Source: Fischerella sp. JS2
GTDB taxonomy: Bacteria; Cyanobacteriota; Cyanobacteriia; Cyanobacteriales; Nostocaceae
Length of the DNA stretch: 64,000 bases
Assembly: GCF_032393985.1 (NCBI RefSeq)
Contig: NZ_CP135918.1
Location: forward strand, 5,147,724 to 5,211,723
Direction: 5' to 3'
Shown here: in pieces, positions 53,049 through 61,799 of the stretch
How the letters are laid out: the number at the start of each line of letters is the position of its first letter
Position numbering within the stretch: the stretch's first letter is position 1
Position numbers and translations under genes: made by a program
The notes under the pieces: model-generated
What the model saw: only the letters and a program-made list of their open reading frames with translations
What the model was told of the DNA's origin: nothing
Database searches by the model: none

Positions 53049-53652
53049 GATTGTTGGTTGTTGATTGTTGATTGTTGATTGTTGATTGTTGATTGTTGGT
53101 TGTTGATTGTTGCTATCCAAACAACCCATAACTATGAACAAACAACTAAGTAATAGCTAATTACCAAAAACAAGAAAGAACTCTGCTCTACTTCACTTCA
53201 GTAGAACATTCATCATCACTAATTATCTATACTCTGAGAGCATATGCAATTAACAACAAATTGAGTGTCTTATTACGCTTACTTCCCCTAAACGCTCTCA
53301 GCACACTTTTTAACGTTGACACTCTTCTAGCTATTAATTGCTAATTTAATTTAATTAAAACACAACTCTCATGCTTTTTAAGCTTTTTATGCAATAAATT
53401 TTAAATTGTCAAACGTTCCATATAATATATGGAATAAAGCTTCAATTTAAGATTTAGTTTATATAATTTTAATTATTTCAATTAATCACTAATTCTTGAC
53501 AAAAAATAAGTTAAATAAAAATAGCAAACTTGACAGCAAACTGCATCGGTAAAAAGAGAGAGTGACTCGGTATAGTAGGACAACATAAATAATTAAAGAT
53601 TTGTAGTGAGGACTTTAGTCTTCAAAAAAGAGCTAAAACCCTTACTACGAAA
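53049..53652. other. Spacer between SDR and TPR genes
   Basis: A run of GTTGATT (53048-53110) begins it, then AT-rich DNA. The palindrome TTTGTAGTGAGGACTTTAGTC/...CCCTTACTACGAAA lies at 53600-53650 directly at the TPR stop. No gene is seen. Confidence 0.4.
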
Positions 53653-54888
53653 TTATTGGGGATTTTGTCCAGAAAGTTTTTGAATTTGCCCTGAAAAGTA
53701 ATCTTCCTCGTACTTTAATTGTTGGGCTACTTCCAACCCTTTTTGGAAAGCATTTAGTGCTTGCGGATACTCTTTGCGTTCCAAGTGCATTTTTCCAATT
53801 TGATCGTAAGCATTCATCAAACCATAGAAATTCGAGGCTAATTGTTGAGTCTGTACAAGAATTTCGCTAGCTTGTAACGCCTCTTGTATTTGTCCTTGGG
53901 AACGGTAGAGTGCGATTAATTTTTGCAACGCTTCACCTGCACGCACATATTGTTGTGATTGCCAAGCAATTGTGTAAGCTTGTTGATAATTATTGAAAGC
54001 TTCTTGAAGAAGATTAGGATTTTCCTTTGCCAAGGATTCATAATCTGAACCGATCGCTAGTTTTAAAGCTGGTAATTGAGTCGGATTATTCTGTCTTTGG
54101 TATATTTGTGCGAGTCGGTTCTGTATTTCTATTGCTTGCTGGGGTTGTTTCCCTTGTTCGTAAATATAAGCTAATTTTTGCAAGTATAATAGCTCATTGC
54201 TACTATCACCCCTAGCAGTAGCTAATTTTAACAACTCCTGATAAGTTGCTCCTGCTTTACTGTAATCAAACCAACTCAGATGTACTTCCCCGATTGTCTG
54301 TAAAATTTGTACTTCTTTAGCTAAATCTTGTTGCTGTCGCGCCGCAGCTAAAACTTGCTCATAGACTTCCACAGCATTTTGAGGCGATCGCACTTGTTGG
54401 TAAGCTAGTCCTAGTGCTTGCAATAACTCTAAATCACGAAATTTTTGAGACTGTGCCTGCTTTTGAATCGCTTGTAATCGCTGAGTAACATATTGTACCT
54501 CTGGGCGATTACTTTTTTGATAAGCTACAGCACCCACCCTTCCTAGTGCTTGCACCTCTTTCACAGCACCCAAATATCGACGCAACCGCAGTTCTCGGTT
54601 CCAGATATCAAATGCTCCCACCTCATCACCTGCTTGCAATTTTGCCGTAGCTTGTTGATTCAACTTATCCAACTCCACCTCCAACTGTTGCTGTTCAGTC
54701 ACAGATAACGGCTGTTTGTCTTTGTCGGGATTCCGTGGCAACAATGGATCGGGTGTGGTAATTTCTAACGGTGATGGCGGAAACTCATCTGGTGGTTGAG
54801 GCTTTTTAGTAGCCGCCATAGTTAGGGACGTGCTAAATAACCACAAAGCAGCAAGAGCACTAATTGTCACACTTAAGCGTTTGAGCAT
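53653..54888 (-). CDS. TPR-repeat secreted protein
   Basis: A 411-residue protein. ATG at 54888; the signal peptide MLKRLSVTISALAALWLFSTSLTMAA is clear. A Pro/Asp-rich linker precedes about seven to eight tetratricopeptide repeats (about 100-400), for example AVEVYEQVLAAARQQQDLAKEVQILQTIGEVHLS and ALNAFQKGLEVAQQ. Helical protein-protein scaffolding in the periplasm is inferred. A frame start further upstream is repeat-coded. Confidence 0.82.
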   Translation of the reverse strand: MLKRLSVTISALAALWLFSTSLTMAATKKPQPPDEFPPSPLEITTPDPLLPRNPDKDKQPLSVTEQQQLEVELDKLNQQATAKLQAGDEVGAFDIWNRELRLRRYLGAVKEVQALGRVGAVAYQKSNRPEVQYVTQRLQAIQKQAQSQKFRDLELLQALGLAYQQVRSPQNAVEVYEQVLAAARQQQDLAKEVQILQTIGEVHLSWFDYSKAGATYQELLKLATARGDSSNELLYLQKLAYIYEQGKQPQQAIEIQNRLAQIYQRQNNPTQLPALKLAIGSDYESLAKENPNLLQEAFNNYQQAYTIAWQSQQYVRAGEALQKLIALYRSQGQIQEALQASEILVQTQQLASNFYGLMNAYDQIGKMHLERKEYPQALNAFQKGLEVAQQLKYEEDYFSGQIQKLSGQNPQ

Positions 54889-55186
54889 GGTTGTTAATAG
54901 TAAATAGTTGGTTGTTGATAGTTGATAGTTGGTTGTTAACCATTTCCTTGTTTCCCTAGTCCTCCTTGTCCTATATGAACCCATCAGTTTAAAGTTGGCA
55001 GACTACTAGCCATTAACAATTAGCCATACAGACGATAAGTCATGCAAAAATTCTCCTGCAAAACTAGCCCCTTCAAGATGTAACTTAGTGTCTTTGTGTC
55101 TGGGTGTTTCAATAATTCTTTTTTTCACCACAAAGACACAAAGGCTTACTTTCCAACAAACCACTTCACATGTAAAGTAATAATAA
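54889..55186. other. Spacer upstream of the fluoride riboswitch
   Basis: GTTGATAGTTG heptads at 54895-54940, CTTGTCCTCC repeats, and near 55085-55150 the GTGTCTTTGTGTCTGGG ... CACCACAAAGACACAAAGG inverted repeat. It should hold the promoter of crcB copy 1. Confidence 0.45.
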
Positions 55187-55256
55187 GGCGATGGAGTTCG
55201 CCATAACCGCCTTCTAGTGATATTTAACACTTAATCAAAAGGCTGATGACTCCTAC
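55187..55256 (+). ncRNA. Fluoride riboswitch (crcB motif)
   Basis: Sequence GGCGATGGAGTTCGCCATAA opens the aptamer, then CCGCC ... GGCTGATGACTCCTAC closes it, matching the fluoride-riboswitch core. A short CTCCG/CGGAAG hairpin follows as possible expression platform. It lies 88 bases before the crcB start, as expected. Confidence 0.93.
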
Positions 55257-55344
55257 TTCTCCGGCTTGCTACGGAAGAGTGGGGCTATTTGTCTTGTTAT
55301 TCCGTTGCAAGTCACGCTGGCTCTTTCAGTGTTCTAAAGTTAAT

Positions 55345-55758
55345 ATGCTACAAAAACTTGCAATTCGTACCCCTATTGGTATCAGTATCGGTGCAATTGC
55401 TGGCGCCCTCTCGCGTTATTATCTCGGTTTGTGGATTACTCAGCTTTTTGGTACAGGATTTCCCTACAGCACACTGATCATTAATGTCAGTGGATGTTTT
55501 GTCATGGGTTTTTTTACGACGCTGGCAATGGGACGATTAATCGCAATTCATCCTGATATCCGGCTATTAGTAACCACAGGTTTTTTAGGATCTTATACCA
55601 CTTTCTCGACTTATGAGTTAGATACAGCCAAGTTGTTCCAAGAACACAGCTTAGAAATTGGTTTGATTTACTGGCTTGGTAGTGCTGTTTTAGCACTGCT
55701 CAGCCTGCTGTTAGGGAATGCTCTGGCTGAATGTATCCGGATCAAAAAGGAATCATGA
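55345..55758 (+). CDS. crcB: CrcB/Fluc fluoride channel, copy 1
   Basis: A 137-residue inner-membrane fluoride exporter. ATG at 55345; an upstream in-frame start falls inside the riboswitch. Four helices and the family motifs GALSRYYLGLW, STLIINVSGCFVMGFF, GFLGSYTTFSTYELD are visible. The Na+-site segment TTFSTY is intact. It is under the riboswitch and probably induced by fluoride. It pairs with the copy at 56229-56678; Fluc channels work as dual-topology dimers. Confidence 0.95.
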   Translation: MLQKLAIRTPIGISIGAIAGALSRYYLGLWITQLFGTGFPYSTLIINVSGCFVMGFFTTLAMGRLIAIHPDIRLLVTTGFLGSYTTFSTYELDTAKLFQEHSLEIGLIYWLGSAVLALLSLLLGNALAECIRIKKES

Positions 55759-55809
55759 CAATCACCGGAAGTAACTCCATATTGGCTTAAGATAAAGCGA
55801 TCGCTAGTG

Positions 55810-56151
55810 TCACTTGGAGATACTTACAGGTGCATGATGAACCACTTTCACTGTATCCTGAACAACAATGCCTCCAGCTACCATTTGTTGTACTGTAGGC
55901 AAAAAGGAAGCGATCGCCTCTGCTGTATCGATAATTGTCACTACCATTGGCAAATCAGACGATAATTCCAAGATTCTGGCAGTATGCAATTGTTGATTTT
56001 TCCCGAAACCTGCTACTCCACCAGTCACGGTAGCTCCAGCCATCCCTATACGTCGGGCTTCTTCTACTAAAGCAATATAAACAGGTTTTCCATGCCAGTG
56101 ATCCGACTCGCCAACATAAATTGTCAAACGCTCTAGGGTATTCATGTTCAC
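55810..56151 (-). CDS. DUF190 family protein
   Basis: A 113-residue ferredoxin-like-fold protein of the DUF190 family, PII-like. The motif GKPVYIALVEEARRIGMAGATVTGGVAGFGKN and SSDLPMVVTIIDTAEAI are the family core. DUF190 genes commonly sit beside crcB. It is between two crcB genes and on the strand of the second, 78 bases downstream of it, thus probably co-transcribed. Confidence 0.9.
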   Translation of the reverse strand: MNMNTLERLTIYVGESDHWHGKPVYIALVEEARRIGMAGATVTGGVAGFGKNQQLHTARILELSSDLPMVVTIIDTAEAIASFLPTVQQMVAGGIVVQDTVKVVHHAPVSISK

Positions 56152-56228
56152 CCCTCAGTCAATCAATTTTGAATTTTTTATGAAAAAAATACTGATTAAG
56201 ATTTTAAGACTTTACAGATATTAGCAAA

Positions 56229-56678
56229 CTAAAGCATCTTTGCTAAGAATATTCCCAACTCTATACTAATAAACCCTAACAGCAGGCTACCAAACCAGTA
56301 GAGTAATGCTGCTTTATAGTCTCTCGTTCGTAAGAGATTAGAGGTGTCTAAGGCATAAGTTGAAAACGTGGTGTATGAACCCAACAAGCCTACTGAAACT
56401 AACATTTGTACTGCTGAAGGAATAGACAGCTTTGATGCGAGGGTAGTAAAAAAACCCATCAAAAATGCACCTGTAAGATTGATGAATAAAGTTCCATAAG
56501 GAAATCCGATTCCAAACCAGCGCCCAAAACATAAGGTGAGGTAATAGCGACTCAATCCACCTAGAACTGCTCCCAAGCCAATGATAATGGCAACATAAGT
56601 TGCAGAGTTCATAGAAGTCAATAATTCCACAGGATTTCTAAGTTCAGCCAATATATCACTAGGGATGTGAACAAACAT
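56229..56678 (-). CDS. crcB: CrcB/Fluc fluoride channel, copy 2
   Basis: A 149-residue CrcB protein. The ATG at 56678 has TAGGAGATGTAGA upstream, a good ribosome site. The motifs LGGLSRYYLTLCFGRW, GTLFINLTGAFLMGFF and GLLGSYTTFSTYALD are present with four helices; an extra N-terminal piece (about 20 residues) precedes the first helix. It faces crcB copy 1 with DUF190 between them. No riboswitch is seen upstream. Confidence 0.92.
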   Translation of the reverse strand: MFVHIPSDILAELRNPVELLTSMNSATYVAIIIGLGAVLGGLSRYYLTLCFGRWFGIGFPYGTLFINLTGAFLMGFFTTLASKLSIPSAVQMLVSVGLLGSYTTFSTYALDTSNLLRTRDYKAALLYWFGSLLLGFISIELGIFLAKML

Positions 56679-57087
56679 TCTACATCTCCTAGAAAATACA
56701 TTGATACCAAGTTGCATTCCAAGTTGCATTCATAGATATTACCTCACCCCGGCTACGCCACCCCTCTCCTTACTAAGGAGAGGGGATGGGGGGGTCCCCT
56801 CTGGGGAACTCGGGGGCCCCACTCCCCTAAGGGAGTGGGGATTAGGGGTGAAGGGGCTGTTCTTGTGAGGTTTTTAAACACAACTTGGTATGACCAACAG
56901 AGGCAGAAGGCAGAGGAGCCACTGCGCCCTTGGAGGTTCCCTCCGTTGTAGTACGTAGCGGTGGCAGAAGGGATTTATATTCACCCCTGAAAACTTATGA
57001 ATTATGTAGATTAATTCTATATATTCAATTTGATTTATATTTTAAAATGAGATTCTTGCAGAGTTAAGTTATCTAAATATTAATATT
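56679..57087. other. Spacer with GC-rich palindromic repeat
   Basis: Near 56740-56880 a mosaic of palindromes CCTCTCCTTACTAAGGAGAGG and CCACTCCCCTAAGGGAGTGGGG with ACCTCACCCC at both ends. It is a dispersed repeat; the remainder holds a CGTTGTAGTACGTAGCGG unit and an AT-rich start of the methyltransferase leader. Confidence 0.6.
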
Positions 57088-57870
57088 ATGTCAATTCCTG
57101 TTTACAATTCAATTGGTCAACAATATTCCAAAACTCGCATTCCCGATTATCGCATCGTCAATACATTAATTGAGTTACTCAGTTTACCTAAAGGAAGCGT
57201 TATTGCTGATATTGGTGCTGGTACAGGTGGTTATAGTTTAGCGCTAGCTAACCAAGGATTGTTTGTGAATGCTATTGAACCATCTCAAGTTATGCAAACA
57301 CAAGCGATAAAACACCCACAAATTGAGTGGTTTACTGGCTATGCAGAAGCTTTACCTTTACCAGATAATTATGTTGACGGAGTTATCAGTGTTCTGACAA
57401 TTCATCACTTTTCTAACCTCGCAAAAGCTTTTCAGGAAATGCAGCGAATTAGTAGAGATGGAGCAATAGTGTTGCTGACATTTGATATTAGATTCGCTCC
57501 CAAAATTTGGCTTTATGATTATTTTCCATTTTTATGGGAAGATGCCCTCAGATTCTTACAATTGAATGACCTGATTAATTTAATTACAACTAATACCAAA
57601 AGATATGTAGAAGTCATACCTTTTTTGCTACCTCATGATTTATCTGATTTATTTGCAGCAGCAGCTTGGAGACGTCCGGAATTATATTTACTGCCTGAAG
57701 TACGTGCCGGGATCTCGTCTTTTCCTTTAGCTGATCCACATTTAGTCGAGCGAGGAGTACAATCGCTAGCAGCAGAATTAAATAGTGGAGAATGGATGAA
57801 AAAGTATGGTGAAATTTGCAGTTTGACAGAAATAGATTTAGGTTATCGTTTTCTACGTGCTGAATTGTAA
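57088..57870 (+). CDS. Class I SAM-dependent methyltransferase
   Basis: A 260-residue soluble enzyme. Motif I is VIADIGAGTGGYSLALANQG, then AIEPSQVM and the post-motif FTGYAEALPLPDNYVDGVISVLTIHHF typical of UbiE/methyltransferase-11. The C-terminal part is all-helical without recognised function. The acceptor is not known. It is alone between two non-coding stretches. Confidence 0.88.
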   Translation: MSIPVYNSIGQQYSKTRIPDYRIVNTLIELLSLPKGSVIADIGAGTGGYSLALANQGLFVNAIEPSQVMQTQAIKHPQIEWFTGYAEALPLPDNYVDGVISVLTIHHFSNLAKAFQEMQRISRDGAIVLLTFDIRFAPKIWLYDYFPFLWEDALRFLQLNDLINLITTNTKRYVEVIPFLLPHDLSDLFAAAAWRRPELYLLPEVRAGISSFPLADPHLVERGVQSLAAELNSGEWMKKYGEICSLTEIDLGYRFLRAEL

Positions 57871-58316
57871 ACAATCACGTCGCTTAGCTTCCCGATTTTT
57901 TAGATAAGTCGGAAACTTGTTTTTCTTCTATAGCATTTTTATACTAGCTAGCAGCCACTTTGCGTAATTTCACTAAAACAAAAATTTTGGGAACAATTGC
58001 CCTTATTGGTGCATCACAATATTAAGAGTACTAGATTGAGCTCAAAAGCAAGTTTGAAATCAAAATAGTTGGTTTTGGACTGTGAAATTGTCATGTACCC
58101 CATTGGGCTGATGTCGGTTATCCGTCAAATCATTAGGGTTATTTGGAATTTCAAAATCAAGTAATTGGTGAAATTAATTCTTGGTTAGATATTTTATAAA
58201 ACACTCAGCCATATACAAAATTCCTGACCCAAGATAGATGAGTTTTCACGACTTTAATTAGTTATCATGTAAGTAGTAAAAGAATGATATACAGTTATAT
58301 TATTCGAGTTAGAAAA
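57871..58316. other. Spacer between methyltransferase and M48 genes
   Basis: About 445 bases, AT-rich, without a frame or repeat I can name. Should contain the protease promoter. Confidence 0.35.
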
Positions 58317-59129
58317 ATGAACCTTTTTCACAAACCACAAAGTACCCAAAGAACACAAAGTAAGGAAGATTTTTCTCGTTTACCTAAAAAATTAAATAAG
58401 GGTCTTTCTTTGATACTTGGTTTAGGAACTGCTGCAAGTGTAGGATTATCTGCTCCAAAACCTGCGGAAGCGCTTCCATTTCAGGATTTAATTGTTCCGG
58501 GAATCCAATATTTTCAACTTTCTAATTTATCAACTAAGCAAAAGGTTGAATTGGGCAGTAATATACATCAACAGGTACGCAGAAATTATAGAGTTGGTAC
58601 GAATGCAACTGTCACCAGAATTGGTCAAAGATTAGCGCGAGTTAGTAGCTGCTCTCAAACTCCTTTTAAATTTTATGTAGTTCAAAATGCAAGCATTAAC
58701 GCTTTTGCAACTACTGGTGGTTATGTTTATGTCCACACTGGTTTGATCAATGCGGCGGATAATGAAGACCAGTTGGCGTCGGTGATAGCACACGAAATTG
58801 CTCACATTTGTAATGACGATTTGGTTAAAAGGCTTAAACAAACGCAGTTAGTTCAAGGTGCAGCTTCACTTGCTGGTTTAGATAGAAGTAAGTTGGCTGC
58901 CATAGCTTATCAGTTGGCTGTAGATTTACCTAACAGCCGTGAGGCTGAGTTTAACGCTGATGCTCGGGGATTGCAGTATCTGCAACAGGCTGGTTACGAT
59001 CCTAATGCTATGCCTGCTTTCTTAAAGAAATTAGCGACTCGTTCTTCTCCACCAGAGTTTTTGAGTACTCACCCAAATCCACGAGAACGGATTGCAGTTT
59101 TACAAAGAAAAATTGCTGATAATCGTTAA
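58317..59129 (+). CDS. M48-family metalloprotease
   Basis: A 270-residue protein. ATG at 58317. It has a signal-like hydrophobic segment (about 27-50, LSLILGLGTAASVGLSA) ending before PAEALP. The zinc site HEIAH lies in VIAHEIAHICNDD near 158 and the third ligand Glu in NSREAEFNADARGL. Family members are periplasmic, BepA-like chaperone-proteases. Conserved end FLSTHPNPRERI is typical of the group. All active residues are present. Confidence 0.9.
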   Translation: MNLFHKPQSTQRTQSKEDFSRLPKKLNKGLSLILGLGTAASVGLSAPKPAEALPFQDLIVPGIQYFQLSNLSTKQKVELGSNIHQQVRRNYRVGTNATVTRIGQRLARVSSCSQTPFKFYVVQNASINAFATTGGYVYVHTGLINAADNEDQLASVIAHEIAHICNDDLVKRLKQTQLVQGAASLAGLDRSKLAAIAYQLAVDLPNSREAEFNADARGLQYLQQAGYDPNAMPAFLKKLATRSSPPEFLSTHPNPRERIAVLQRKIADNR

Positions 59130-59414
59130 ATTGCTGTAGATTAGCGATCGCCTGGTCAGCGTGATCCATTATCTTCTTCTCTAGCATGAGCAATCAGAGC
59201 GATCGCTGTTTGATAGAGTTCTTACATAAACATTTGTGGGTGGGAAAGGACTATTAGATTTTTCTCTACATGTATGAAACCAGCCTGGTTTATTTATAGC
59301 AACACCAAGTGGACACCTCCCTTTAATTCCTGATTCCGCACACTTTTATGATTCCCGTGACGACATAGGGGGATGTTAGGGATGTGGGGGATTTTGAGTG
59401 GGGATCTCTTCTGT
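59130..59414. other. Spacer between convergent protease and GntR genes
   Basis: 285 bases with HIP1-like GCGATCGC octamers at about 59143 and 59200. No gene is seen; both neighbours end here. Confidence 0.4.
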
Positions 59415-60455
59415 TTACTTTCTCCCCTTTTCCCTGTCGAAAATATTATTTGCTTTGCTAACTAACCTGCGAAATTTTGGTTGAATAGCAACTAAGCGAG
59501 TTTTTAAAACGGAGAGACTAGCTCTGTTAATGATGAAACTAAAACTTACAACCTTTTCAGATTGAGGGCTAATTTCACATATATAATCGCAGACAGATTG
59601 AGAAGCACAGATGATATCAGCATGATTAAATAACTGAAAGTATGACTGAATGTTTTCAATATTTACTGACTGTAAGTTTAAGTGAGAAATGCCAGATTTT
59701 TCTAGCATCTGTTTCATATTTTTACCTTCGCCCGATTTTTGACTAACAAGCAATACCTGACTACCACGATTTAAACTTGAAATCTGTGTTAGAAGTTGCA
59801 AATCTGGTTCAAAAATTATCCCAATCACCTCTTGTTTTGAAGTAGTGATTTGAGTCAATTCACATACATACTGAGCTTTTGTAATCACTAAATTAGAGGA
59901 ATAAAGTTCTTTTAAAGCTACTGGTTGACCAGCTTGCAAATTTTCCAAATACAGCAAGGATAGAGGATGACTAATTTCTGATTGAACAGAATGCAAATAC
60001 GAATCAGCCTCAGATTGAAGAGATTCTACAAATACTAGCTTCAAAGGAACAACTTGTTTACGCTCATTTGAACTCACTGCTACAGCATAAGCAGTCAACC
60101 CAAACTCAGATGCACTTAACTCCATTTGAGTTGCGATCAAAAAAGCTTGTTCTAAAATTTGATAGAGAGAATTACGACTAATTGACTTTTGTAATAATTC
60201 ACTTTCGGCGACAAAAGTTCCTTTTCCTCTTTTAGCTACTAAATATCCAGTTTCTATTAATTCCGAATATACTAATGCAATAGTATTGTGATTTATCTTC
60301 AGGTATTCTGCTAGTTGAATAACTGTTGGCAAGCTATCTCCAGGTCTCAGATATTCTATTGCAATCAATAGCTTAATTTGTTCAGATACCTGAACAGTAA
60401 TTGGGAGAGGAGCATGGACATCAATAGCTATAGGTAGTAGTCTCGAAGAGGACAT
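59415..60455 (-). CDS. GntR-family transcription regulator
   Basis: A 346-residue regulator. ATG at 60455; a TTG four codons upstream is less likely. The N-terminal winged helix is VQVSEQIKLLIAIEYLRPGD, SLPTVIQLAEYLKINHNTIALVYSELIETGYLVAKRGKGTFV. The C-terminal domain (about 90-346) is of unknown ligand type, with Rossmann-like alternation near 200-270. No pyridoxal-phosphate lysine motif is recognised. A target gene is not apparent; the neighbouring region is an IS remnant. Confidence 0.82.
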   Translation of the reverse strand: MSSSRLLPIAIDVHAPLPITVQVSEQIKLLIAIEYLRPGDSLPTVIQLAEYLKINHNTIALVYSELIETGYLVAKRGKGTFVAESELLQKSISRNSLYQILEQAFLIATQMELSASEFGLTAYAVAVSSNERKQVVPLKLVFVESLQSEADSYLHSVQSEISHPLSLLYLENLQAGQPVALKELYSSNLVITKAQYVCELTQITTSKQEVIGIIFEPDLQLLTQISSLNRGSQVLLVSQKSGEGKNMKQMLEKSGISHLNLQSVNIENIQSYFQLFNHADIICASQSVCDYICEISPQSEKVVSFSFIINRASLSVLKTRLVAIQPKFRRLVSKANNIFDREKGRK

Positions 60456-60603
60456 CAAAATAAACAAAATCTATAAACTGTTATTATTTATTTTAATTAA
60501 AATTTAGGTAATTGACATTCATGAGCAATCTCATATTCTCATATTTTTTCTAAAAAATAAGTATTGCACAGATAAGCAGCCTGATATACTTGATCAGATG
60601 CAC
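60456..60603. other. AT-rich spacer upstream of GntR gene
   Basis: 148 bases, AT-rich, up to the inverted repeat of the IS remnant. It probably holds the GntR promoter. Confidence 0.4.
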
Positions 60604-61255
60604 TTATCCCTCTTGTGTCACTTTCCGAGTATTCTGAATAAAAGGATTAAAAGAAAAAACTCTGGAAACTAAGCAGGGCAATGGATGTAGAATTACAAAT
60701 CTTGAAAAATTTGGCAAGAGATGCCCACCCAACGGTTGGGATTGTAGATGAATCGCGGTGCAGAGTACAAAGACCTGTTCAAAGAAGTGAGAAACTATGA
60801 ATGCTTTAAATATTTACAGTTGGGAATAATTTCACCGATTAAAAGAAAATAATTACCAGAAATAGCTAAAGTAGTAAGTATAAATTCTGCCCAGTCATTA
60901 CATCATTTTATAGCTAATTCAGACTGGTCAGAAAATGAGTTGAAGAGTCGAAGATTAAAGAAAACCAAATTGAAACTGAGGTACAACAAAATAATTCTCT
61001 TAATTTTTCTCATCATCAGCAATAGAAACATGAGGGTGGATGGAAAAATACTCTAAAGAATCTTCGTTTCATTGTCCAACCGCTCTTTCTAATTTGGTTG
61101 ATTTATTCCTGGTTAGATTCTTTGCCAATTCTGATTTATTGCTGGGATTCAATCACTTAATTTGTGCAATGAATCAATTGAAACCTTTTTATACTTCTGG
61201 ATAATTTCACTGATTTCCTACTTGTTTAATTCTGAAAGTGACAAAAGAGGGATAA
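60604..61255. mobile_element. IS701-like element, internally deleted
   Basis: Bounded by imperfect 25-bp inverted repeats starting TTATCCCTCTTGTGTCAC at 60604 and ending GTGACAAAAGAGGGATAA at 61255. Between them are only about 650 bp instead of about 1.4 kb. The plus strand reads parts of a transposase: MDVELQILKNLARDAHPTVG, EYKDLFKEVRNYECFKYLQL, SAQSLHHFIANSDWSENELK and the C-terminus LRFIVQPLFLIWLIYSWLDS, with stops and frame breaks. Non-autonomous. No target duplication was found. Confidence 0.85.
60682..61203 (+). pseudogene. IS701-type transposase remnant
   Basis: Starts ATGGATGTAGAATTACAAAT and reads several blocks of a DDE transposase in more than one frame. The catalytic middle part is deleted around 61000. 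Not functional. The C-terminal block ends about CAMNQLKPFYTSG. Confidence 0.8.
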
Positions 61256-61256
61256 A

Positions 61257-61730
61257 TTAGTCTAATATTCTATAAAATATATATAATTTTTCTCCTTCTT
61301 GATAAATTACTTCAATTTTTTTAACTTCTGCTACTAATTTATGAATAACTTTACGAAGATAAAACAACCATTTTTTATGTCGCTTCAGGTAGGAAAAAAG
61401 CCGGAAATTATAACAAGAGATTCTGATAAAACTGTTTTGAGACCAGAAATAAGCATCAATACTACAAGTCTGCAAAAGCTCTCTTGTAGGGTTGTCTAAT
61501 TCTGTCATAATTTGCTGATTTAGTGTTGGCGATAAAGTGCTAAGTTTCTCTAATCTTAGCTGTGTTAATTCTAAATTGTCTGTTGTGTTGTGCTTGCTTG
61601 TGTAATCTGGTGTTTGCTGAGTAGATGCTTTAGGGTCAAGTAGCTCAATTCTCACAGCTTGCCTCCAGGTATCTTTTTGGTAGCGTTTGGATAGTGGCAG
61701 TGCCTTAGTTAGAGTAAAACTTCCTGCCAC
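61257..61730 (-). CDS. Hypothetical protein abutting the IS remnant
   Basis: A frame of 157 residues from a GTG (MAGSFTLTKALPLSKRYQKD), open up to 48 bases further upstream. It is basic near the C-terminus (SYLKRHKKWLFYLRKVIHKLV) and stops directly at the IS end, so its 3' end may have been altered by the insertion. No family is recognised. It is 69 bases upstream of the RND stop side and on the same strand, possibly in its operon. Confidence 0.4.
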   Translation of the reverse strand: MAGSFTLTKALPLSKRYQKDTWRQAVRIELLDPKASTQQTPDYTSKHNTTDNLELTQLRLEKLSTLSPTLNQQIMTELDNPTRELLQTCSIDAYFWSQNSFIRISCYNFRLFSYLKRHKKWLFYLRKVIHKLVAEVKKIEVIYQEGEKLYIFYRILD

Positions 61731-61799
61731 TGTTAACTTTACAATTCTCAGTTGATCTAAATAGCTGACCTATCAGAGCAATAAAAGTAAAGTTCATAC

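Noticed and set aside
57614-57874. Minus-strand frame over the methyltransferase
   Set aside because: It is entirely antisense to the well-supported methyltransferase gene.
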